Assembly (NCBI GenBank): GCA_030581615.1
Contig: JAKTTT010000013.1
Span: 372,001-436,000, forward strand
From: Alloascoidea africana
Lineage: Eukaryota; Ascomycota; Alloascoideomycetes; Alloascoideales; Alloascoideaceae
Direction: 5' to 3'
DNA length: 64,000 nt
Shown: piece by piece, positions 39,801-49,882 of the stretch
How the letters are laid out: every line of letters begins with the position of its first letter
How positions within the stretch are numbered: the first letter of the stretch is position 1
The notes under the pieces: generated by a model
The model's database searches: none
What the model saw: the letters and a program-made list of their open reading frames with translations, nothing else
What the model was told of the DNA's origin: nothing
Translations under genes and position numbers: made by a program

Positions 39801-42119
39801 TTACCACAGACTTGTAGGCCTAACCAGGCTGCTAATGTCTTTGTAAGGACAGCCAGAGGCATCGCAACCCTTTGTATACACCTCGGTACCCCACCACTTC
39901 AAATGGTCGCTGGCGCCGGTGTAAACCACACAAAAGTAAATGATGATAGCCGCAATTGCCAGTCCACAATCAAGAGCAACAGCAGCAACCAGGTTGTACT
40001 TTTTCCACCATTCGTGGTATTTCTTGTGGATAACATAATTGAATGTAAAAGCTGTAACAATCCATGTAGAAAAGTTGATTCCGTTAACTTTAGGAATTTG
40101 GGCAGCCCCACCGAGGAGTAAGGTTGGATTAATTCTTCGCCAGAAACTGTTGGGATATATTCTTCTTAGGACATAGGAGGCAATAGACAGTAATCCGCCC
40201 ACCAAGAAGAACCACATAACAAAAGAGTACCTTCCGCCAGCTGCAAAAACGTGGTTTCCAATCAGACCCCAAATTAGATGCGTATTAAACTGTGTGTTTG
40301 AGAATCTGCAGATCATATTGTTCTTGGCTTTAGGTGTACACACATCCTCGATATGGTAGAGAATATAGCCAGTAACTGCTGAATTAACCACTGCCGCCCA
40401 GATTCCAGAAATGCCTATAATAATCATAGACAATCTTGGGGGAACCTTCATATAATGACCAATCTTTGCGGACTGGAGCATGTGCATAGCGTGCTGTAGA
40501 GTGGAGAAACCAAAGGTATAAAAGTACAAAAGAGCCATTGGTTCTCCGTTGAACCAAAAAGCACTCACAATGTTGAAAAATGGACCAATGCTGACGCTCA
40601 TTGTTGCTCTTGATTCGATTGTGGCGAGAGGCGCAAACATGACAAATCCTATGATCATGGATACTATAAAACCATAAGATTTGATTTGAAGATCATGGTC
40701 CCAGCCTTCACAGAAAGCAAAACCAAGTGCCAGACCAATCACAATAGCGCCAACATAAAAGCCCCAGTGAAGCTTCTTGTATTTTCTGAGTATGACGTTG
40801 TGAACATCCTCCTGAATCGTAGTTAGTGGTGTAATAACATCATCCTTGAAACGAAGAATAAAGTTGACCATAAGAGAAGAAAAGACACCAAGACCAAGAG
40901 CAATGTTCATGATAAATCCGATGGGCAGCATGATTGGAGAATACTTTTGATATTTGTCCAGATCAAACCGCCAGTTTTCGTCAACCACGTTTTGTGCCTT
41001 GTAACTTTTGCCCTTGACATCAAAGATCTTGTTGGTCATAATTGGGAAATGAGCAACTTGCCAGTGGTTCTGATAGTACAATCCAGGCATTACAATCCAA
41101 ATCCAGAACAAGAAAGATCCAAAAATACAACAGGCGGCCCAGAAGGGAGTCATCAAGGGATTACTGAGAGAAGATATTTGGGACCAATCCAGAGTCAAGG
41201 GAAAGAGACCCAATCCTGTTTGCGTTCCAAACACTTGTGCAAGAACTGCTGAATCAGGTTTAATCCAGGAAATCCAGGCCCCGATGTATGAGAGGAAGGG
41301 CATAATCAAATCTGGGAACCAGTACCAGACAAAAGAGCAGCCAAAGACAACTCCAAAGAAGCCCAATCTTGAAATTTTCCAGTTTCCAGCAGGCTTGTTT
41401 TCATCGTGATGAAGTGTCTTGAAGAGAGCACAAGAACCTAGGACGCCGGGCCATACCATATTCAGTGGGTAAATTAGAATAGGAAGGAAAAGACCTGCCC
41501 ATCCAAAAGATTGCAAGTAGCAGGACATGTTAAATAGGATCGCACGTTTAATGCCAAAATCAACTTTGAAGAATTTGATCTGTTCAATAATCAGCGAGTT
41601 GACAAGTCTGGCAGAGATGCAAATGTTTATGAAAAGATAAGTACCAGCATGCTCCTTCTTGGTAAATCTTCCTGGATTCAATGGAATCTTTTTACCCCCA
41701 AACCAGGGAATGTTCCATTTCGGAACAATGATAGACCAGGCGACGCCACACATGTAGGATACCAAAAGGCCAACAATTGCTCCTATCGAGACAGAAGGGA
41801 ATCGCATCAAGAAGTACGAATCGACACCTGCAATGACCGATGCAACAACAAAAGATATAACCCACATCCGAATTGTATTAGCCTCCTCATTTTTATCGTC
41901 GTCTTCGACCGTTGCCACGGCGTTTACATCCTCTGGTGTAATATCAAAGTCATCGCTTTCATCGCTTGAATTCTTATTTGATTTGGACTCTGTGGAAGCG
42001 CTGTCGGAGGCACGAGACTTTTCAAAAGCTTCGGAGTCTACCTCTGGTCCATTAGTTGTAGACTCTGCTTTGGAATCTTTATCTTCCTTTCTCAAATAGG
42101 ATAGAATTTTGCTTCCCAT
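39801..42119 (-). CDS. OPT-family oligopeptide transporter
   Basis: From the ATG at 42119 (MGSKILSYL) the protein has 772 residues; the frame continues upstream without a good start. An acidic, Ser-rich tail of about 85 residues precedes roughly 14 to 16 membrane helices. OPT features include the PLNPGRFTKKEH motif after helix 2-3, QSFGWAGLFLPILIYP, and FGSFLFWIWIVMPGLYYQNHW. OPT proteins are proton-coupled importers of tetra- and pentapeptides, glutathione or metal chelates at the plasma membrane. The subfamily (Opt1 or Opt2 like) is not resolved by eye. No intron. Confidence 0.92.
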   Translation of the reverse strand: MGSKILSYLRKEDKDSKAESTTNGPEVDSEAFEKSRASDSASTESKSNKNSSDESDDFDITPEDVNAVATVEDDDKNEEANTIRMWVISFVVASVIAGVDSYFLMRFPSVSIGAIVGLLVSYMCGVAWSIIVPKWNIPWFGGKKIPLNPGRFTKKEHAGTYLFINICISARLVNSLIIEQIKFFKVDFGIKRAILFNMSCYLQSFGWAGLFLPILIYPLNMVWPGVLGSCALFKTLHHDENKPAGNWKISRLGFFGVVFGCSFVWYWFPDLIMPFLSYIGAWISWIKPDSAVLAQVFGTQTGLGLFPLTLDWSQISSLSNPLMTPFWAACCIFGSFLFWIWIVMPGLYYQNHWQVAHFPIMTNKIFDVKGKSYKAQNVVDENWRFDLDKYQKYSPIMLPIGFIMNIALGLGVFSSLMVNFILRFKDDVITPLTTIQEDVHNVILRKYKKLHWGFYVGAIVIGLALGFAFCEGWDHDLQIKSYGFIVSMIIGFVMFAPLATIESRATMSVSIGPFFNIVSAFWFNGEPMALLYFYTFGFSTLQHAMHMLQSAKIGHYMKVPPRLSMIIIGISGIWAAVVNSAVTGYILYHIEDVCTPKAKNNMICRFSNTQFNTHLIWGLIGNHVFAAGGRYSFVMWFFLVGGLLSIASYVLRRIYPNSFWRRINPTLLLGGAAQIPKVNGINFSTWIVTAFTFNYVIHKKYHEWWKKYNLVAAVALDCGLAIAAIIIYFCVVYTGASDHLKWWGTEVYTKGCDASGCPYKDISSLVRPTSLW

Positions 42120-43393
42120 TCTTTGGTATTGGTTGTTGGAAAATAAAACATTGAAGAAGAGCAAAGGAAAGAGTTTATATTTTGTCTGAATATGCGTCAA
42201 GATCTTTTTCTCCAGACTTGTTAGCGTCGTACGGAAAACGTCTTAAATGTAGTGGAGCTTTACACACTTCTAAGTTAGACCTGATATGTCATGCATCTGC
42301 ACAAGTCGAGAAGGGAAGCGGTCTTTCATTTTACCAGGAGCATCTCTCTGTAAATAATTGATTGATAGCTGTAGTAATTTTTCTAGTTATCGTCGACTGC
42401 TTAGTTGGATTTTGCACAAGATATTGTCCATATATGAAGGCTTTGATTATTTCGCTTGAGAAAAGGAACTTGTTGCTATTGTTTGGGTTTTACAGTCTCA
42501 GAAAAGGTTGAACATAGTTATGCAGGTTCTGGAACAATACAATGGCATCTCATAAACATATGATTGCTAGACCATGATAGCATGATGGAAGAAAATACTC
42601 GCAAGTCTCCTTCATTTTTGTTAGCCACATTCAGCAAATATAAAAAGTCGATGTCGTTTCGTTTACATTATCAATTTTGAAAGATCTGAAAGATCTGAAA
42701 GGTTGCAAAAGCTATAGTGAACCATCTATATTTTGTTCCTCAGATTGGTAATTGAAGCTAATGGATACTTAGAACCTGCACAAAAGCTTAGACTATATAT
42801 GCTTAATACTTTGAGAAGTGGCATGGGAGCCAGGTCTTCTCCTCCGAGGCCGTGCGATCAATCAGATAAATGTAAACCTTTTTAAACAGAAAAAACTAGA
42901 AATAAGTTTATAAAACTATCCTTTTCAGAAGCAAAATTTTCTTGATTTTCGAGACCGCCAAAGGAACTAATTTCCGAAACGCCGTTAGTTTGTCCGGATA
43001 ACGGTTTGGCTTCGATTTTAAGCAATGAATGCGCTGCAATGCATATGCCAGTGCCCAACATCTAATCTTTTAGATCTAACGTTATTGTAATTTCGGAGAT
43101 ACTCTGCAATCGCTCCAGCATTGGGACACACTGTGCATCCAGTATCGGAATTCCAACAAAGTCAATTACAGAGCTTTTTTTCTTCAGCAGTAGGAGTCGG
43201 TAACACTGATGTCTAGCTCAAAGATCGAGCCCACGTTAATGCTACTCTCCACCAGAAAACGGACTAGTGTCAAACGTCCCCTCTGTATGGAAAGAGAGCA
43301 TTACTATTGTACACCGTGTGATAGAACTAAATAAAAAAGTTTTGTATTCTGAAAGTATTTGGCATATTTTATAGAAAGGCTCAAAAATTCTCA
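42120..43393. other. Intergenic region upstream of OPT gene
   Basis: About 1.27 kb without coding signal. It holds a short AAAGATCTG tandem repeat (about 42679-42701) and a CGGATAACGG pair of CGG triplets (about 42996-43005) of the kind bound by zinc-cluster proteins. Confidence 0.5.
42679..42701. repeat. 9-base tandem repeat (AAAGATCTG), 2-3 copies
   Basis: AAAGATCTG AAAGATCTG AAAGG in the intergenic region upstream of the OPT gene. Confidence 0.7.
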
Positions 43394-44722
43394 TTATAGT
43401 GTGGCACCGGCGCTGCTAGATACCTTACTTGCAACACTGCTGGCATCAATCAAATCATAGGAATAACCAACGGATGAGAGTGAACCAGCATCACAAGTGT
43501 TTTCACCGCTTCCAAAATCGTTTCCATTGGCAACAGCGTATCCTTCGCCATCAACAGAATAAAGAGGCTTAGAGGCTCCAACAAAGACATTGTTTTCGAC
43601 CAAAAGCTGGGCTCCTTTTCTAGCATTGATACAATCAGACATGCCATTATAGTAGTTGTTGTAAATATGACCAGTACCGAATCGGAAAGAGGGGCCACGA
43701 GAGTTTAAGTTCTCAAAGTAGTTGTAGGCATAAGTGACAGTCAAATGACCACTATCCTCAGATTCGTTGCTGTCACTATGGCCGACAAGCGAGGCCTTGT
43801 AATGATCGTGCATGTGGCAGTAAGAAATGGTAATGTAATCGCAAGCATGGGTAACATCAATAAGACCGTCGTAATAATCTTTACCGCTGTTTTTGTCAGA
43901 TGACACATCACAATGGTCAACCCAAACGTTGTTACTCTTTTGGATTCCAATGGCATCACCGTCATCAGCCTTGACCTTTTGAATAACAAGGTTTTGAAGA
44001 ATCACATTTTTGGCATTCTTGACGGAAAAGCCGATTCCGCTAATGACGGCTGAACTGGCACCAATGATTGTTTTGTCAGATGAAACTGAAACGCGGCCAG
44101 ATCCGCTAATAGAGCTGGCGATAGTGATGATGTATGGAGAATCGGAGCTGGCATATTCTTGTAACTCGGAAAGGGAAGACACGGAAACGGAAGAACCCCC
44201 AGATCCGCCCGTTGTCCCTCCGTTTAATGAAGCATATCCAAAGGCACTTCCTGTTGATCCAGAAGAGCCGGAAGAGCCCGATGAACCCACTGATCCAGCA
44301 GACCCAGAGGAAGAGGAACCAGTTGTGGCTACTCCAGCGGCTGTTGCAATTGTGGAACCTGCCTTAGCAATTGTGGAATCATCTGATCCAACATCTTCAG
44401 CAGCCGAAGTAGTCTTTTTAGAAGTTTTGGTTTTAGTGGTTTTGGTTTTTGAAGTCTTAGTTTTTGAAGTCTTAGTTTTTGAAGTTTTGGTCTTAGAGGT
44501 TTTGGTTTTTGTAGTCTTCGTTTTATCATCATCATCGTCATCATCACGTTTATAACGATAGAGAGTTTCCATAGTCTGATGAATTGATGTGGTTAACGGA
44601 GCTACCTCTGTGAAAGCAACTGGAGCTGTGGCTGCTGCTTCGTCTGCTTCATCGAACAGAGCTAGAGACCCAGTCGCAAAAAAGATTGCTAAAGCGCATA
44701 AAGCTTGATTTTTTAATAGCAT
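43394..44722 (-). CDS. Secreted pectate lyase (PL1 family) with acidic and Lys-Thr linker
   Basis: The first ATG (44722) gives 442 residues starting MLLKNQALCALAIFFATGSLA, a signal peptide. Near residue 57 comes YKRDDDDDDDK, a likely Kex2 site (KR) exposing an Asp run, then a Lys-Thr-Ser repeat (KTKTS units, to about 105) and a Gly/Ser linker. The catalytic parallel beta-helix (about 165-430) contains NNVWVDHCDVS, DGLIDVTHACDYITISYCHMHDH, and SRGPSFRFGTGHIYNNYY with the catalytic arginine region. PL1 enzymes cut polygalacturonate by calcium-dependent beta-elimination. Pectate lyases are uncommon in budding yeasts, so acquisition from bacteria or filamentous fungi is possible but not shown. 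A TATATAAA lies about 110 bases upstream. Confidence 0.93.
   Translation of the reverse strand: MLLKNQALCALAIFFATGSLALFDEADEAAATAPVAFTEVAPLTTSIHQTMETLYRYKRDDDDDDDKTKTTKTKTSKTKTSKTKTSKTKTSKTKTTKTKTSKKTTSAAEDVGSDDSTIAKAGSTIATAAGVATTGSSSSGSAGSVGSSGSSGSSGSTGSAFGYASLNGGTTGGSGGSSVSVSSLSELQEYASSDSPYIITIASSISGSGRVSVSSDKTIIGASSAVISGIGFSVKNAKNVILQNLVIQKVKADDGDAIGIQKSNNVWVDHCDVSSDKNSGKDYYDGLIDVTHACDYITISYCHMHDHYKASLVGHSDSNESEDSGHLTVTYAYNYFENLNSRGPSFRFGTGHIYNNYYNGMSDCINARKGAQLLVENNVFVGASKPLYSVDGEGYAVANGNDFGSGENTCDAGSLSSVGYSYDLIDASSVASKVSSSAGATL
44415..44520. repeat. 15-base coding repeat (Lys-Thr-Lys-Thr-Ser) in the pectate lyase gene
   Basis: On the minus strand, units of AAG/AAA-ACT-AAA-ACC-TCA type are repeated about seven times and give KTKTS pentapeptides. 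Confidence 0.8.
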
Positions 44723-44830
44723 GTTGGGAATTTTCAAAAATCTTGAATTGAAGGTTGAATTTGCAAACGATTCCAGACCGTTTTGCCGTTTGTTAATGAT
44801 CGAAATGTACTATGCCGTAGAAAACAGAGG

Positions 44831-44838
44831 TTTATATA
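44831..44838 (-). promoter_or_regulatory. TATA box (TATATAAA) of the pectate lyase gene
   Basis: TATATAAA on the minus strand, 109 bases upstream of the ATG, a usual yeast distance. It suggests an inducible promoter. Confidence 0.55.
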
Positions 44839-46724
44839 GTCCTCTCTAACATTCAAAAAGGACACAAAAATAACAGCTTCGCCTTCAAAAAAAAACTGCT
44901 TTGGTCTTTTCCACCAATTGAGAGACAAGGCAAACTGAAACAAGAAGCTGCTAGAATGCAGGATACCTAGACCCTAAAATGCATGCTCATTCTTTCCATT
45001 TCGTCATAGAGAGTTTATATAATTTTGATTTTTGATGAGATCAATTATTAAACATCTTAATGTAGAAAGCCTTGCAGCCCTTTTTTCCAGGAAACAACGG
45101 AAAACCTTAGCAAAGGAATTGTACACAACTAAATCTGATTCTGGAGAAGTTTTGAACCCTAAAGTAGAGTATTCTTGGTCAGTCTGCCCCCGACTGTACT
45201 TTTTGAAATCTATAAATGAGCTTAAACAATAGAAAAACCATCGGATTTTTTTATGCACTGGAGGAGATTCGGCATATGCGAAGATGTTTGAACAGTTTCA
45301 ACTTCATCCGCACTCTTTCAAATAGCGCTATAAAACATACTCGCTTCCGGCACAATGAAAAGCTGACTTGTTCCCAACAAGGGCTAATGAAAAGCCGAGC
45401 CTGGTTCTAATGTTAGTTTTACTATGGCTAAGGAAGAATATACCCTATGATGCTCAAGTGCTTCACAGTAACGCGACCCTTGGTACATATTAGCTCTCCG
45501 ATTCGAATTGCCCTGAGCGAAACAATAATTCAGCAGTTACGATGTGTGCCCTTGCTTCCTGCTATTCCTTGATGACCCTTAATTTCTTATCCTCCGGGAT
45601 TAACTCTTTGCGCTTAACATCGATGGCTGGCGAAAAACACATGCAGGCACTTGAAACCAATGAAACAAAACAAGAAAACCAGACCCAAACATGCTTGGAA
45701 TAGGGCATAACACTAGATGCTCTGCAAGAACACATTGTTGATAATACCTGTAAGTTCACGTTGAAAGCGCCTTTAGTCGGTTTCTGAGCAGTTATGGCAC
45801 TTGCCTTCAATATCTGTCGATTAAATAAACAGCTTACATCAAGGAGCGGAATTTATCATTTACTTTGTTTGATTTGCTTGTAATCATATGTACAAGGGCC
45901 TTCAATGACGAAATGTATCTAGTAAACAGAAGAGTACATGTGTTGGCCCAAGACAACTCCTTAGAAAACATCACAATGACCATACTGGGTGCGCCTCTTT
46001 GCTTCGGATATACCTTTTTCTCTCCATAATGGGTTCTGCTTGAGATACAATGCCGTATTTTCCAGTTTGCATAATTTCTCAGTTGGATTGAATTGGTTTA
46101 CTAAATTGAAAAGGCAATGAGGTCTAGAAAAAGGAGAACTTAATTATGAGGCACAACCAGAAACTGTAAATGCTAGAATAACTGAATGGCTCATGGTGTA
46201 GGGATAGATCACTTACTGTTTGCCGCAAACTTGAAAGAAATGGCCATCATCGAGATGGGCAAGTCAGATTTTGAGAAACTTTTCACTGAGCGGCTCTTTT
46301 GGTAGTGCTTTCTCGTTCTGTTAGAAAATCTTTGTCTTGACATGGCCGTTTTTGCCGCCAGGATCTGGGCGGGTATTAAGCATTTCCGTACATGAAAATC
46401 TGGGGTAGGCATGAGGGGGAACATCAGATCAGTTTGGAATAACCGCCATTGCTGACACTCACGATTCCCAGTTCCAAGTCAGAGAGCATTTTATCGTGGT
46501 CTTGAAACCGGGCTTTCAGGCCTGTGAACACGTTTCCATCTTAGCTTATCCAAGAATCAACGCGGAATAGCGGCAAAAAGTGTATGGGACATAACCCACC
46601 GCTTGAGCCATATTCCGCAAGAAAACAAAGATTTGCTTCGCTAACAGTGGAGAATTTGATTAATCCGGCATCTGCTGATGCTTCTGCAAGGGAAAATCAG
46701 GACGAAGATCGCTTTTACAAAGCA

Positions 46725-46732
46725 TATAAAAG
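46725..46732 (+). promoter_or_regulatory. TATA box (TATAAAAG) of UGA2
   Basis: It lies 56 bases upstream of the chosen ATG at 46788 and inside the longer open frame that begins at 46584. Its position argues that transcripts start downstream and that the ATG at 46788 is the real start. Confidence 0.55.
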
Positions 46733-46787
46733 GGTATACTTCTCAGCTTCCTGTTTAACAAAACAGTCTCCACTTTCCAAACACAAG

Positions 46788-48242
46788 ATGGTGAAACTAA
46801 ACGATCCGACTCTTCTCAGAAGTGCAGCCGTCATTAATGGCGAATGGGTTACCTCCGAGTCTAGTTTTGATGTCATAAACCCCGCTACATCTGAGAAAGT
46901 CGCATCAGTTCCAAACTTGGGTCTCCAAGATCTAACATCCGCTATTGATGCTGCTAGTGAAGCATTTACCAATTACAAAACAACAACTCCGAGACAGAGG
47001 GCAGGACTTGTTCGCAAATGGTATAACCTCATGATGGAAAACATCGATGACTTGGCAACGCTTCTGACTTTGGAGAACGGAAAGCCATTGCATGAAGCAA
47101 AGGGGGAAATAGCCTACGCTGCTTCCTATCTTGAGTTTCTTGCTGAAGAGGCAGCAAGAGCTTATGGTGAAACCATCCAGCCAACCAATCCAGCCAATCG
47201 AATTTACACCGTGAAACAGCCCATTGGCGTTTGTGGGCTTATCACTCCTTGGAATTTCCCATCGGCCATGATAACCAGAAAAGCCGGGGCTTCTGTTGCT
47301 GCTGGGTGCACTTGCGTTATCAAGCCTGCCTCTGCTACCCCGTTAAGTGCTCTAGCTTTGGCTGTCCTAGCTGAAAGGGCGGGGTTCCCCAAGGGCGTGA
47401 TCAATGTTGTTCCCACCAGGTCGCACGATGTGGGAATGGAATTGTGCCGTAATCCAATTGTCAAAAAGGTTTCCTTTACGGGATCAACAAGCGTAGGCAA
47501 ATTGTTGATGAAAGAGGCTTCCTCGACAATGAAAAAATTATCGTTTGAGTTAGGAGGTAACGCGCCGTTCATTGTATTCGAGGATGCTGACATTGAGAAA
47601 GCGATTACGGGTTCGCTCATCGCAAAATTCAGACATACTGGGCAGACATGTGTTTGCGCAAACCGAATATACGTCCAGGAAGGAATTTATGACAAGTTTT
47701 CGAAGCGATTGGTAGAAGAGGTGTCAAAATTTAAACTTGGGGACGGGCTTAATCCCAGCACGACTCATGGGCCATTGATAAACGCGTCTGCAGTTAAAAA
47801 AGTGGAAGAACATGTCCAGGACGCTGTGTCCAAAGGAGGAAATGTTCTAATTGGGGGTAACAATGTCCCTAATCTTGGTCCGTCTTTCTACGAGCCGACT
47901 GTTGTTGGGAATGTGACCCCAGATATGAAAGTGTGCCACGAGGAGACTTTTGGGCCACTTGCTCCTCTAGTCGCATTCAAGACAGAAGAAGATGCGGTTT
48001 CGCTCGCCAATAACACTCCGTTTGGACTGGCTGGGTACTTTTACACAAAAGATATTAGCCGTGCTTATAGGGTTGCTGAAAAGTTGGAAGTTGGAATGGT
48101 TGGCATCAACACTGGAGTTATTTCCGATGCCCTATTGCCATTTGGGGGCATTAAGGAGAGCGGGTTCGGCAAAGAAGGTTCTATGTATGGGTTAGAGGAG
48201 TATATGATCACAAAAGCAGTCACTGTAGGGGATGTGATTTAA
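46788..48242 (+). CDS. UGA2: Succinate-semialdehyde dehydrogenase
   Basis: The ATG at 46788 (MVKLNDPTLL) gives 484 residues (yeast Uga2 has 497). The frame is open upstream to an ATG at 46584, but a TATA box lies between, so the shorter form is preferred. ALDH motifs are intact: TPWNFPSAMITRK, FTGSTSVGKLL, the general base in FELGGNAPFIVFEDAD, and the catalytic cysteine in GQTCVCANR. The HTGQTCVCANR and GLAGYFYTKD context is SSADH-like. It oxidises succinate semialdehyde to succinate, the last step of GABA use, and is linked to oxidative stress tolerance in yeast. No mitochondrial presequence is evident in the short form. Confidence 0.92.
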   Translation: MVKLNDPTLLRSAAVINGEWVTSESSFDVINPATSEKVASVPNLGLQDLTSAIDAASEAFTNYKTTTPRQRAGLVRKWYNLMMENIDDLATLLTLENGKPLHEAKGEIAYAASYLEFLAEEAARAYGETIQPTNPANRIYTVKQPIGVCGLITPWNFPSAMITRKAGASVAAGCTCVIKPASATPLSALALAVLAERAGFPKGVINVVPTRSHDVGMELCRNPIVKKVSFTGSTSVGKLLMKEASSTMKKLSFELGGNAPFIVFEDADIEKAITGSLIAKFRHTGQTCVCANRIYVQEGIYDKFSKRLVEEVSKFKLGDGLNPSTTHGPLINASAVKKVEEHVQDAVSKGGNVLIGGNNVPNLGPSFYEPTVVGNVTPDMKVCHEETFGPLAPLVAFKTEEDAVSLANNTPFGLAGYFYTKDISRAYRVAEKLEVGMVGINTGVISDALLPFGGIKESGFGKEGSMYGLEEYMITKAVTVGDVI

Positions 48243-48387
48243 CAGAATGCGTATACTGCTATCAGAGATCAACCCAAGAATAAGGAGTTAGTCAATAGGT
48301 AATGAAGCACACGATTTATTTTAAGACGTAAATTAAAAGTTACAAAAGCAAATCAAAGGTCAGAACTATCAAACATCATATTATCAA

Positions 48388-48891
48388 CTAAAGTCCAAAC
48401 AACACAGATCCAGCAATTAGCATTCCCGTCAACAAAAATGACGAACCATGGGAAGCGCTGGCGCCAGAATCGGTTGAGGTTTCATTGCCCGAGCTAGAGC
48501 CTGAGGCCTCAGCTGATTCGGATGCTTCACCAGAGGCAGTCTCAGAGGCCTTGCCAGAACCTGAGGCCTTTGCAGAGCCCGAAGCGGAACCAGTCGCAGA
48601 GGCCGATCCAGACTCCTCCTCAGAAGAGTCGTCTGAAGCTTGGCTAGTGGCCTTTGGCTCCTCAGTCTTCTCCTCAGTGGACTCATTGGGGTTGGATAGG
48701 GAGTATTTGCTGGTGTAGGAAGTAAAGTAGGAGCCAATGGCAGAGTCTTCAGAAACAACTGAGAGAGAATGGGCAGTCTCCATTGACAAAACAGACTTGT
48801 CTGTATGCGTAATGTATGGGACCGTGCTGTAGGTCGTGGTGACAGCAGCGAGGGCTGGGGCAACCATAAAAGCGACTGTTGAGTACTTCAT
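48388..48891 (-). CDS. Small GPI-anchored Ser/Ala/Glu-rich wall protein
   Basis: The ATG at 48891 (MKYSTVAFMVAPALAA) gives 167 residues with a signal peptide, an N-terminal 60-residue segment containing TTTYSTVPYITHTDKS, then an acidic Ser/Ala/Gly-rich stalk (about 85-145, SGSAKASGSGKASETASGEAS type) and a hydrophobic tail (SSFLLTGMLIAGSVLFGL) suited to GPI attachment. Such stalk proteins are heavily O-mannosylated and become linked to glucan. An in-frame extension upstream has no ATG in good context, and a TATA element lies 115 bases upstream of the chosen start. No specific family was recognised. Confidence 0.8.
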   Translation of the reverse strand: MKYSTVAFMVAPALAAVTTTYSTVPYITHTDKSVLSMETAHSLSVVSEDSAIGSYFTSYTSKYSLSNPNESTEEKTEEPKATSQASDDSSEEESGSASATGSASGSAKASGSGKASETASGEASESAEASGSSSGNETSTDSGASASHGSSFLLTGMLIAGSVLFGL

Positions 48892-49882
48892 TATTAAGAG
48901 AGTGAACAAGGAAACTGATATTAGGGATGGGGAAAAAGAGCAAGAAATATTAGTGCTGGAGCGATAAGTGTGAGTTGAGGAGGAAAGAGAAATGAGAGAA
49001 GGGTACTTTTTATATTCGTTATGGTCAGCCTGCGTGAAAAAAATACTCTTCCTAGTAGTGCATTTCCGTAAAACCACCAAAGGACTTGAAAGATTTCAAG
49101 GCGGATGATTATCAAACCACTTGCTGGCTCTCATCAAAATGAAAGTTCGATCAAATGATAGCGCCTAACTATGCGTGCCCTTTGCTGGTGTATCAACTAT
49201 TACTATTGTACAAGACTCTGGTGCGGACCATGCATTTTGTCTTTGAACCTTCAAACAGGTTGATTAACCCTGCTGATTAGTAGATCTCTAAGTTGGATGT
49301 CTCACAGAACTTGAATAAAATTACGCAATAGATAAGGAAACACTCACCATGGAGCTGAAAGAACATGTTCAAGTCTAGCAATGAATAAACATAGGATGTG
49401 GTTTAGACCCAGTATGCACATCAACCGGGTGGAGGGAATATGCTACTCGAGCAAGACCCAATCAAGAAATCATAGAACTCCCTATCGTGCGAAAGCCTCT
49501 TTAACCAATAGAGCAGTGGAGCAAAGTGGTGACTTTTGAAGGCATCTTTGTAACTAGATCGGCTTTTGAAAACTGTGCTTGCAATAATCAATTTACCATA
49601 GAACCAGTTATTCTTCTGATAGTGATGTTCTCGGATCAAGCCGAACCCGAATTCAATATACACAGTACGTCTCTGATAGAATTAACCCAGAAAAATCGTC
49701 GAACAAGCTATAAGAATATATTATGACACACCTCTTCATAGGAACATATGTTGACAAGAACGAAACCTAAAGAATTAAAACCAAGAAACATCATAAATAT
49801 TGAAACAGAGCTAGATATTAAAACTAAAGTCAGCTTTTATACAATAACAGGCGAATGAGCAATGTTTGACTGGTAGCGCACT
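48892..49882. other. Intergenic region
   Basis: Promoter of the GPI protein gene and 3' flank of the unknown gene at 49883. No gene seen. Confidence 0.5.
49006..49014 (-). promoter_or_regulatory. TATA box (TATAAAAAG) of the GPI wall protein gene
   Basis: The element is on the minus strand about 115 bases upstream of the ATG at 48891, which also disfavours a longer coding region starting at 49080. Confidence 0.5.

Larger units (their letters stand above)
44723..46787. other. Intergenic region between pectate lyase and UGA2
   Basis: About 2 kb, divergent. Several frames of 60-90 codons are present but show no family resemblance or ATG in good context. Near UGA2 lie CGCGGAATAGCGGC (46560-46573, two GCGG cores) and a TATA box. 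Confidence 0.5.

Noticed and set aside
44723-46560. Short frames between the pectate lyase gene and UGA2
   Set aside because: All are under 90 codons with no family resemblance or splice links.
48892-49080. N-terminal extension of the GPI protein gene
   Set aside because: No signal peptide at the extended start, and a TATA element lies inside it.
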